Counted from the stretch's first letter, positions 1-6,473 are shown. The stretch is DNA of 7,765 nucleotides from Candidatus Cloacimonadota bacterium (GCA_016875595.1 VGPI01000095.1:1-7765), one strand, 5' to 3'. Notes: generated by a model from the letters alone, not told the origin. Translations and numbers: made by a program.

Positions 1-102
1 GTTTGTTGTAGGGTCGCTTTCCCTCAGCGACCCATCGGACAGGGCGGATTGGAATCCGCCCCCACGGTTTGTTGTAGGGTCGCTTTCCCTCAGCGACCCT
101 AC
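1..102. repeat. Pair of 33-bp hairpin repeats flanking a palindrome
   Basis: Positions 1-33 and 67-99 are identical. Each begins GTTTGTT and then forms a stem-loop GGGTCGCT / AGCGACCC around the loop TTCCCTC. In the second copy the stem extends to 11 bp (GTAGGGTCGCT at 74-84 with AGCGACCCTAC at 92-102). Between the copies lies a second inverted repeat, GGGCGGATT (42-50) and AATCCGCCC (53-61), separated only by GG. The stretch has no gene and lies beyond the terminator of the secreted-protein gene. It looks like a dispersed intergenic stem-loop (REP-like) element, which is inference. The first copy starts at the window edge, so the element may continue outside. Confidence 0.7.
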
Positions 103-130
103 CCTCAACCTTATCTACGATGGGATACGG

Positions 131-165
131 AAAAAAAAGCAGCATGACCACTGGGATCATGCTGC
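131..165 (-). terminator. Rho-independent terminator of the secreted-protein gene
   Basis: Read on the minus strand, a perfect 9-bp stem (GCAGCATGA with TCATGCTGC, at 157-165 and 139-147) encloses a 9-nt loop and is followed at once by eight T residues (the A tract at 131-138 on the plus strand). It begins 25 nt after the TAA stop at 191-193. This is a textbook intrinsic terminator. It also supports minus-strand transcription of the gene. Confidence 0.93.
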
Positions 166-190
166 CATGGATTGGTTTAATGGGTGGTTC

Positions 191-3100
191 TTACTTCATC
201 AGGATCATTTTCTTGGTGGAGCTGTAGGATCCGGCTTTCATCTTGTAAAAATAGACGCCGCTGCTGACGCTGTGGCCATTGTTATCCATGCCGTTCCAGA
301 CATTGCTGTAACTACCGCTGGCTTTGGCTTCGTTGACCAGAGTGCGTACCAATTGACCTTTGACGTTGTAGATCTCGATGGTTACGGGAGTGGCTTCCTT
401 CACGCTGTAGCGGATGGTTGTCTCCGGATTGAAGGGATTGGGGTAGTTGCCCTGCAGTTCGGTCTGAATCACGGGTGAGGTCACATCCTCATTGGAAACG
501 ACACCTTCCACCTTGACCTGGTCGATGAACCAGACATACCACAGACCGTCGTTGCCGGGACCGTCAACCGCATGCCAGGCAAGCTTGATGTTCTGTCCGG
601 CATAGGCGGTCAGGGGAATGGTCAGGACGTCGGTGTAGGTCGTCCAGCCACCGGTTAACGCAGTGGCATCCCACAGCATAGTCCAGGTCTGACCATTGTT
701 GGTGCTGACTTTCACGTAGTAGTGGTCTTGGTTAACCGAGCCACGGTAAACGTAGGTCTTGAAGGTGAGGTTGGCTTGCGTCGGGCAGGCGAACTGCGGA
801 GTGATCAGCCATTCGTCCTGGTGCTCGTGATCCCACCAGATACCGGCATGCCAGGTTCCTTCGGGTGGGACGATGGGCGGAGTCATAGCAACTGTCCCCA
901 CTCTGCACCAGGTGGGTAGTACACCACTGGTTCCGGCTGGTCCGGTATTGGTAATGTAATGATTCCAGCCAGTGGGAGGGAAGGTGGTGGCTTCGAAGTT
1001 CTCCTGAAGGACGACCACCTGGCTCGATACCTGCAGTACGAAGTTCACGGTCGTGGTCTGGCCGGTGACAACGATGATGCCGGTCTGAGTTCCGGTCATA
1101 TAACCGGGGGCATTAGCGGTCACGGTGTAGGTACCGGCTGGAACTTGCATGCTATAGGCACCGCTGTTGTTGGTGGTGGCTGTATGGATGCCGGTTGCAA
1201 TGGTAGCACCGACGATCGGTTGTTGTTGAGGGTTGCGGACGATACCGGCAATGGTGCCGATCTGAGTGATCTTGGTGATCGGTCCCGACAGGGCGGGAAT
1301 GGACAGGACGTTGCCAGTATAAACGGCTTTGACAGCCCATTTGTAAGTGCCATCAGGAACCTGAGCCCAACCGTTGTCGGTGTGGGCAGTGGCAGTGATC
1401 GTCTGAGCTGTCAGGAGTGTCCAGGTCGTTTCATTCTGTTCCTGTCCCTGTTGCAGACGCCAGACCTTGTATCCGGTCAGGACACGCGGTACGTCCCTGT
1501 GGGTGGGAATGTTGAGAGCTGATTCCAGGATATCGGGATTGCTTGCTTTGGCACGGCTATTGACCTTCGGAATGTCAGGATTGTATCCGGTAACAAAGCG
1601 CGGGGTGGCACTGGCGCTTCTGGATGTCATCGCTTCCAGCGGGAAACGGACCGTGGCATCGGGGCTGCCGATGAAGACATCGTCGATGAACCAGACATAC
1701 CACAGACCATCATTACTGGGACCGTCAATGGCATGCCAGGCAAGCTTGATCTGCTGTCCGGAATAAGCGCTCAGATCAACGACTATCGGAGTGGCATAGT
1801 GATTCCAGCCACCGGTTAAAGCAGAGGCATCCCACAGCATTGTCCAGTTCTGACCGCCATCGGTGCTTACTTTGATGTAATAGTGATCCTGATTGGTCGA
1901 TCCCAGATATACATAAGACCAGAAGGTCAGGCTGGCACTGGGCGGGCAACCAAATTCGGGTGTGATCAGCCATTCGTCCTGATGGGCATAATCCCACCAG
2001 AGTCCGGCTTGCCAGGAGCCACCATGCGGAGGCACCGGAGGAGTAAGGGCGACCGTTTCAAAGCGGCACCAGGTGGGATAGACACCCATTGTCCCAACAG
2101 GACCCGTATTGGTAATGACCTGTGTCCAATCGGTAGGCAGGAAGCCCTCTTCAAAGCCCTCGGAGATATCGACGGCAGTGGGATCGGGAGGCAGCCAGGT
2201 CACGTTGACCACTGTGTTGTTCTGTGCCTGTACGGCTTGAACGTTGAGGGGTGGGAAGGCAAGCTCACTCAAGGTAAGCGTTCCCATATTCACGTTGGTC
2301 GTGCCAACCTGGACAGTTCCCGTAGCAGGCTGATAGCCGGGTTGATTGATTACATAGTTGTAAGTGTGTCCGGAATAGACGCCAGGGATCGTAAACACAC
2401 CGGCAGCATTGGTGGTGGCGCTGTAGTTGTCATAGCCGGTCAGGGCTACGGTGGCGCCTGCCAATCCAACGGTGGGTTGATCACTGCCGACCACGGTACC
2501 GGTAACGGTCACATTGGTTAGTTGGATCATGTTGAAGTTCAAAGTGGTATTCTGATTTTCAACGATCACAGCCGGCAGGGTCTGATCCTGATAGCCATGC
2601 TGGGATACGGTTACCTGATGATTTCCAGCCGGAACGAAGGGAAAGTGGTACAATCCACTGGCATTGGTCGTGGCAGAATAGACCGTACCGACAACGACCA
2701 CGTTTGCTCCGGAAAGCGGTGCACCGCCCGTGCCGGTAACGGTTCCACCCAATGATCCCATCCCGCCGACCTGCATGTAAAAGCGGGTATTGGCACGGTT
2801 GACTGAGGTGGTTCCCGTTGTGCCGGTGCTGGCATTTACCGTGTCACTCTGGAAGCGTAGGCAGGTATTGACGCCGGTGGTCGGAGTGTAAAACACGGAA
2901 GCATTTTGAGTGTAGGCACCGGGAATCAGGTCAGTAACGATCTCCACTATGACGTTGGATACGCCATCCCAGACAAAGGGATTAGCCAGGTTGTGGGTAT
3001 TCCAGCCGATTGCGGGCAGGAAATTCGCATTTGTCCAGACCGTGGTGTAGTTACCTACTTCAAAGGTGGTTGTCAGTGCCGCCAGAGTAGTGGTCTTCAT

Positions 3101-4249
3101 TCGGATGGTGAAATTGGGCATGGCAACGCAGGTGTTCAACGCCGAAACGTTGTAACCTATCGCTGAGATCAGTCCCGGGGCTCCACCGTTATCCAATATC
3201 TCTGATGCCAGATACAGATATTGCTGGCGGAAGCTCTTGTAATAAGTTCCGTAGGGAGTGGGTGCTTCCAAAGTTCCATTGATAGCTGTTCCTGTTCCAA
3301 TATTTGCTACTGCCAGACCGGAAGGCACGGTGGTAAATGACCACACCGGACAGTTGGCAGCATCCCCAAAGTTATTGTAAGGCACTATTTTCCAATAGTA
3401 TTGAGTATTGTTTTGAAGCTGATTGGTGGGAGTATAAGTCGTGTTGTTGCCCACATCAAAGCCGTTCAAAACACTGGTCGGGGGATTGTCCGTGCCCAGG
3501 AATACCTTGTACCCGGTGGGAGAACCACCGCCCTGAAGCCAGTTCAAGACCGGCAATACGGCAATATATTCTGCTCCGTTGGGAGGACCGACCAGGACTG
3601 CCGGATTGGGCGGATTGGACGGAATGTAGGGTGCCATGTTAAAAACAGCATTGGCACGGTTAACGGATGTCGTCCCGGTTGTTCCGGTGTCGGCTTCAAC
3701 AGTGTCACTGTGGAAGCGCAGGCAGGTATTCACGCCGGTAGTGGCAGTGTAAAACACGGAAGCATTTTGGGTGTAAGCGCCAGGAATTAATGAGGTTAAG
3801 ATGTCAACGATGACGTTGGATGTCCCGTTCCATACAAATGGTGTGCTGAATGTATGGGTGTTCCAACCAACCACTGGCATAAACTCTGCCGTTTGCCACA
3901 CCTGAGTGTAATCACCCGCTTCAAAAGAGGTGGTAAGGGCATTCAGAGTGGTGTGTTTGATCCGGATCCGGAAGTTCGTCATGGGTGAACAAGTATTCAG
4001 AGCCTGGACGTTGAAGGCGATGGAATTGATCGGGCCTGCTCCGCCTCCGGCTTGTTCAAGCTCCATGGCAGTGAACAGATACTGCTGCCGGAAGTTCTTG
4101 TACCAAGTCCCATAAGGGGTTGGAGAACCAGTCGTGGTATTGGTTGTTGTGCCCGTGCCAATGGTGACATTGACCGGTTGAGCCCATGCAACTGCGGTGA
4201 TTCCCAGTAAGAATACCAGGATCAGTACTACTAATTGCGTTCTTTTCAT
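191..4249 (-). CDS. Large secreted modular protein with carboxypeptidase-regulatory-like repeats, choice-of-anchor-J domains and a T9SS-type/FlgD-like C-terminal sorting domain
   Basis: 1352 residues, exported. Residues 1-23 are a signal peptide (MKRTQ, hydrophobic core, likely cleavage AWA|Q). Then come module A1 (about 30-205), a fibronectin-III-like domain (213-308), module A2 (317-492), two carboxypeptidase-regulatory-like beta-sandwich domains (499-577, 583-662), half an FN3 domain (664-690), choice-of-anchor-J module J1 (697-862), a Ser/Arg/Lys-rich linker, the second FN3 half (923-990), a third regulatory-like domain (998-1073), J2 (1084-1248), and a C-terminal domain (1265-1352) with NYPNPFNPETTI, GVYFYK and a basic end, as in FCB-group sorting tags. 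A1/A2 are about two-thirds identical by hand count, and J1/J2 are similarly alike. Cysteine pairs 87/176 and 374/463, and 728/768 and 1115/1155, keep identical spacing, suggesting disulfides. No catalytic motif is seen; a surface adhesin or matrix role is inferred. The ATG start has AAAGGAG 8 nt upstream. The gene is monocistronic. Confidence 0.93.
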   Translation of the reverse strand: MKRTQLVVLILVFLLGITAVAWAQPVNVTIGTGTTTNTTTGSPTPYGTWYKNFRQQYLFTAMELEQAGGGAGPINSIAFNVQALNTCSPMTNFRIRIKHTTLNALTTSFEAGDYTQVWQTAEFMPVVGWNTHTFSTPFVWNGTSNVIVDILTSLIPGAYTQNASVFYTATTGVNTCLRFHSDTVEADTGTTGTTSVNRANAVFNMAPYIPSNPPNPAVLVGPPNGAEYIAVLPVLNWLQGGGSPTGYKVFLGTDNPPTSVLNGFDVGNNTTYTPTNQLQNNTQYYWKIVPYNNFGDAANCPVWSFTTVPSGLAVANIGTGTAINGTLEAPTPYGTYYKSFRQQYLYLASEILDNGGAPGLISAIGYNVSALNTCVAMPNFTIRMKTTTLAALTTTFEVGNYTTVWTNANFLPAIGWNTHNLANPFVWDGVSNVIVEIVTDLIPGAYTQNASVFYTPTTGVNTCLRFQSDTVNASTGTTGTTSVNRANTRFYMQVGGMGSLGGTVTGTGGAPLSGANVVVVGTVYSATTNASGLYHFPFVPAGNHQVTVSQHGYQDQTLPAVIVENQNTTLNFNMIQLTNVTVTGTVVGSDQPTVGLAGATVALTGYDNYSATTNAAGVFTIPGVYSGHTYNYVINQPGYQPATGTVQVGTTNVNMGTLTLSELAFPPLNVQAVQAQNNTVVNVTWLPPDPTAVDISEGFEEGFLPTDWTQVITNTGPVGTMGVYPTWCRFETVALTPPVPPHGGSWQAGLWWDYAHQDEWLITPEFGCPPSASLTFWSYVYLGSTNQDHYYIKVSTDGGQNWTMLWDASALTGGWNHYATPIVVDLSAYSGQQIKLAWHAIDGPSNDGLWYVWFIDDVFIGSPDATVRFPLEAMTSRSASATPRFVTGYNPDIPKVNSRAKASNPDILESALNIPTHRDVPRVLTGYKVWRLQQGQEQNETTWTLLTAQTITATAHTDNGWAQVPDGTYKWAVKAVYTGNVLSIPALSGPITKITQIGTIAGIVRNPQQQPIVGATIATGIHTATTNNSGAYSMQVPAGTYTVTANAPGYMTGTQTGIIVVTGQTTTVNFVLQVSSQVVVLQENFEATTFPPTGWNHYITNTGPAGTSGVLPTWCRVGTVAMTPPIVPPEGTWHAGIWWDHEHQDEWLITPQFACPTQANLTFKTYVYRGSVNQDHYYVKVSTNNGQTWTMLWDATALTGGWTTYTDVLTIPLTAYAGQNIKLAWHAVDGPGNDGLWYVWFIDQVKVEGVVSNEDVTSPVIQTELQGNYPNPFNPETTIRYSVKEATPVTIEIYNVKGQLVRTLVNEAKASGSYSNVWNGMDNNGHSVSSGVYFYKMKAGSYSSTKKMILMK

Positions 4250-4257
4250 ATCAGAAG

Positions 4258-4264
4258 CTCCTTT
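4258..4264 (-). promoter_or_regulatory. Shine-Dalgarno site of the secreted-protein gene
   Basis: The minus strand reads AAAGGAG here, 8 nt before the ATG at 4247-4249. Strength and spacing are ideal. The hydrophobic signal peptide begins right after this ATG, so the start is fixed. Confidence 0.85.
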
Positions 4265-4547
4265 TTGGTTGAATTTCTCGATTTGTAACTAAGTAAATTG
4301 AAGTACTACTTTGATGGTTAGCTTGCGTGGTACGCATGGCGGTTCCAGGTCCAAAGGCAAAGCCACGAACCTGTCCGCCGTTTAATGTGGACGGTTGATA
4401 TCCAAAGTTAACTGTTTCCAATTGGTTACTTGCTCCGTTTCCATTCTTTGACATTACAGTATCACAACGTACGAACCCAAATAGCTCGTACCCCCTTATA
4501 ATGCATGATGACGTTACAATGATACATAGCATCGCAAGTCCGCAACC

Positions 4548-4569
4548 GGTCAGATCCCGTGATCAGACC
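4548..4569. repeat. 22-bp imperfect inverted repeat
   Basis: GGTC A GATC, a CCGT centre, then GATC A GACC: eight complementary positions per arm with one A-A mismatch. The right half can also pair with a nearby GGTC at 4574-4577 (GACC AGAA GGTC), giving two mutually exclusive small hairpins. It could be an operator or a weak RNA structure; no partner protein is encoded here. Confidence 0.4.
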
Positions 4570-4786
4570 AGAAGGTCAGTTTCTCACAAAATACGATCAT
4601 CATTCTCCTTTCCCTGCCTGAAATCAGGGCGTCATTCCATCAGCGCCGGACTTGACCACCATGGCTATCAATAAGGCGATCAAGCGATTAGGACATCCGC
4701 AACCCGACCGGGCTGCTCAGACATCAAACCGCGTATCCAGATAAAATACAACCGACGGATACACGACGATCAGCATTGTAATTCTG

Positions 4787-6160
4787 TCAAGAAAAAGTAT
4801 CCATCTCATTGATTTCGTTTATGATTTCTGCTCTTTCCCGGGCTGAAATTCCCCAAAATTCGAGCCCCTTTTCCCGATGAATCCGGTGTATCCGGGCGAA
4901 TAGCACGAAGGCAGCCCACCGCTGGAAAAGTTCTTGCGTCTGGAGCCGAAGCTGTTGGCGATTCCAATAGAGATTGATGATCCGGGCTATCTCGTTCAGA
5001 TAGCTCATATCCTGTTCCGATAAAACATCCGTCCGGCACACCTGATAAGGTGGCTGATCATCCCAATCATAACCCAGCTCATGGGCAATTTCCACCATCG
5101 GTGTATCGGGAAGGATCTTCAGTGTGCCCAATTGCAATTCATCCGGCAAAGTACTCATCACTTCATTGACGGAACGGGCAATGTCATCAATGCTCTCGCC
5201 CGGCAAACCGATCAGCAGGTCGGAGTGGATATGCACCCGGGTTTCGGTTCTCAAGCGCTGCAAACCGGGCTTGATCAACGCCCAGTCCGACTCCCGTCCG
5301 ATCCTTGCCAGATGGTGATCATGGACACTTTGGATCCCGGTCTCCAGACGAATTCTGCCCGCTGGCATCCGGCTCAATACTGCCAGATCGCTATCATCCA
5401 GCATCCGTGGATAGATCTCGAAATGAAAATCACAACGGCAATCCATCTGCGCCACATACTCCCACACCGCATGCGCCAGAGCCCGGTTGAGATTGAAACT
5501 GCGATCCACAAACTTCACCGTGCGGGGATTCAATCGCACCAGGGCGTCCAGTTCGCCGTGCAATTTCTTGATATCGCAGGCGTTATCCGGATCAAAGCGA
5601 TATTCCATCCGCCGGTCATTGGCAGACAGACAAAAGGCACAGGTAAACGGACAACCGCGACTGCATTCATAATAAACCAGATGCCCTGCCAGCCGTTCCA
5701 CATCGCTTCCGCGATAGGCAAAGGGAATGTCCCGCAACGGGATATGAGGCGGTTCGGGAAGTGCCTGCTCCAGTGGAAAATCCTGCTCCGTCAGTTGCCG
5801 GAACGCCGCTTCTCCCGCCCCTGGAATTACCCAATGCTCCGCAGTAGCCGGCAAGTGTTTTGCCAACGCTCCCGCCTCCGGTCCGCCCATTACCCATCGC
5901 GCCTCCGGTAAAACAACGCACAGGCGGGGAACCAGATCTTCCAAGTACAAGCGATTCCAAATATATACCGAGATCCCGATCACCTCCGGCTGGACGGCTA
6001 TTATCCGTTCAATGACGACTTCCGGCGCATCATTGATCGTAAACTCCGCCAACTGCAGCTCATCTGGCAGGTCTTTGAGCATCTCCCGCAAATAATACAG
6101 AACGGGATTGGACTGCGACCAGGAGGCATTGACCCCCAGCAGAAGGATCCTCCGGCTCAA
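4787..6160 (-). CDS. B12-binding-domain radical SAM protein (DUF4080 type)
   Basis: 457 residues, predicted cytoplasmic. An N-terminal Rossmann-like B12-binding domain (about 3-125, with SVYIWN at 64-69 and MGGPEAG at 91-97) precedes a radical SAM core (about 160-365) whose [4Fe-4S] ligands are Cys170, Cys174 and Cys177 (CPFTCAFC). Other core landmarks are KFVDRSFN (216-223), RLETGIQS (271-278), HSDLLIGLPGE (312-322) and LQLGTLKILPDTPM (342-355), followed by a helical C-terminal region (about 370-450) matching DUF4080. The family cleaves S-adenosylmethionine to a radical, but its substrate is unknown to me. The usual DxHxxG cobalamin motif is absent and YIWN stands in its place, which I recall as normal for this subfamily. 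The start is TTG at 6158-6160, with GGAGG 5 nt upstream. The ATG lying between them gives only Met-Ala-stop in another frame. No cobalamin riboswitch is visible upstream. It is not tightly linked to either neighbour. Confidence 0.93.
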   Translation of the reverse strand: MSRRILLLGVNASWSQSNPVLYYLREMLKDLPDELQLAEFTINDAPEVVIERIIAVQPEVIGISVYIWNRLYLEDLVPRLCVVLPEARWVMGGPEAGALAKHLPATAEHWVIPGAGEAAFRQLTEQDFPLEQALPEPPHIPLRDIPFAYRGSDVERLAGHLVYYECSRGCPFTCAFCLSANDRRMEYRFDPDNACDIKKLHGELDALVRLNPRTVKFVDRSFNLNRALAHAVWEYVAQMDCRCDFHFEIYPRMLDDSDLAVLSRMPAGRIRLETGIQSVHDHHLARIGRESDWALIKPGLQRLRTETRVHIHSDLLIGLPGESIDDIARSVNEVMSTLPDELQLGTLKILPDTPMVEIAHELGYDWDDQPPYQVCRTDVLSEQDMSYLNEIARIINLYWNRQQLRLQTQELFQRWAAFVLFARIHRIHREKGLEFWGISARERAEIINEINEMDTFS

Positions 6161-6204
6161 GCCATCCTCCGTAAAGATCTGGGGTGTATTTTTTTACTTT
6201 TCAT
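6157..6204 (-). CDS. Possible 15-residue leader peptide overlapping the radical SAM start
   Basis: ATG at 6202-6204 opens a frame encoding MKSKKIHPRSLRRMA, strongly basic. Its TGA stop (6157-6159) overlaps the TTG start codon of the radical SAM gene (6158-6160) by two bases. An AGAGG motif (6210-6214) lies 5 nt before its ATG, and the downstream gene's GGAGG lies inside it. The overlap would suit translational coupling and could compensate for the weak TTG start. It is too short to prove coding, and chance is quite possible. Confidence 0.25.
   Translation of the reverse strand: MKSKKIHPRSLRRMA
6166..6170 (-). promoter_or_regulatory. Shine-Dalgarno site that selects the TTG start of the radical SAM gene
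   Basis: The minus strand reads GGAGG, then ATGGC, then TTG. The ATG directly abuts the Shine-Dalgarno, too close for initiation, and is out of frame with a stop two codons on. The TTG at a 5-nt gap opens the frame that begins MSRRILLLGVNA, a typical family N-terminus. Confidence 0.75.
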
Positions 6205-6270
6205 TCTCCCCTCTTCGGAGGAAGGATGCTTTTTGTCAAGCCCTACGGCTGTCTCCAGTATCAGGAAAGG

Positions 6271-6330
6271 CAGGGAAGACCTCATCTCCCTGAGATATCT
6301 CCCGCTGCATCTATCACTGTGATGCCGGGA
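6271..6330. repeat. Cluster of adjacent stem-loops
   Basis: Three inverted repeats sit side by side: CAGGGA / TCCCTG (6271-6276 and 6287-6292, 10-nt loop); the 10-bp palindrome GAGATATCTC (6292-6301); and TCCCG..GCATC / GATGC CGGGA (6300-6304 and 6307-6311 with 6321-6330), a 10-bp stem with a 2-nt bulge and a 9-nt loop. They lie within the presumed 5' leader of the radical SAM gene on the minus strand. They do not show the conserved B12-box sequence of a cobalamin riboswitch. Confidence 0.5.
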
Positions 6331-6371
6331 GCTTCGATTGATTATGCTGAACCGTTATCCGTTTTCTGTAT

Positions 6372-6473
6372 TGCTTCCTCCCTGCTTGATCACCTTAGTA
6401 TAACCTTAGTATAACCTTACGGTCGTATGGTTATACTAAGGTTATACTAAGGTGATCAAGCAGGGAGGAAGCA
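6372..6473. repeat. 102-bp near-perfect palindrome with 11-bp tandem repeats
   Basis: Two 51-nt arms are complementary at all positions except one T-T mismatch (6417/6428) and the central GT (6422-6423); the outer 45 bp of each arm (6372-6416 with 6429-6473) pair without error. Inside the left arm the unit ACCTTAGTATA occurs at 6392-6402 and 6403-6413, with a third partial ACCTTA at 6414-6419. The right arm mirrors this at 6432-6442 and 6443-6453. Weaker complementarity (TTTTC 6362-6366 with GAAAA 6475-6479) continues outside. There is no T tract, no target-site duplication and no transposase, so neither a simple terminator nor an insertion sequence is supported. It could extrude as a cruciform or, if transcribed, form a very long RNA hairpin. 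Confidence 0.9.

Larger units (their letters stand above)
4251..4786. other. 536-bp intergenic region without a convincing gene
   Basis: This gap separates the radical SAM gene from the secreted-protein gene; both read on the minus strand. It holds an inverted repeat GTACGA / TCGTAC (4469-4474 and 4486-4491, 11-nt loop) and an imperfect one, GGTCaGATC / GATCaGACC (4548-4556 and 4561-4569). A short minus-strand reading frame of 16 codons (stop at 4550-4552) sits behind an AAAGGAG motif. I see no tRNA, no strong intrinsic terminator for the radical SAM gene, and no convincing -35/-10 pair. TATAAT occurs on the plus strand near 4497-4502 without a good -35. A 93-codon minus-strand frame ending at 4251 lacks a ribosome binding site and resembles no protein I know. 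Confidence 0.6.

Noticed and set aside
1..99. CRISPR-like pattern: 33-bp repeat, 33-bp spacer, 33-bp repeat
   Set aside because: There are only two copies, the 'spacer' is itself a palindrome (GGGCGGATT / AATCCGCCC), the repeat has a long internal stem, and no cas gene is in view. A stem-loop intergenic element fits better. Sequence upstream of the window would settle it.
959..2521. Long plus-strand frames (187 and 212 codons) within the secreted-protein gene
   Set aside because: They are antisense shadows of a repetitive Gly/Thr/Val-rich coding sequence, which naturally lacks stops in opposite frames.
4251..4532. 93-codon minus-strand frame ending just before the secreted-protein gene
   Set aside because: There is no Shine-Dalgarno before its ATG, no family resemblance, and it covers the ribosome binding site of the real gene.
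4661..4744. 27-codon plus-strand frame MAINKAIKRLGHPQPDRAA...
   Set aside because: It has no ribosome binding site, is isolated between two minus-strand genes, and has no recognisable product.
5081..5911. 276-codon open frame on the plus strand inside the radical SAM gene
   Set aside because: It is antisense to a gene with clear family motifs, its translation resembles no protein, and it lacks a ribosome binding site.
6216..6239. Promoter for the radical SAM gene based on TTGACA at 6234-6239 (minus)
   Set aside because: The -10 position at 16-18 nt reads GAAGAG or similar, with no TATAAT-like sequence. The TTGACA alone is not enough.
6161..6360. Cobalamin riboswitch upstream of the B12-domain radical SAM gene
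   Set aside because: The region is structured, but no B12-box (GCCACTG-like) is present on the minus strand.
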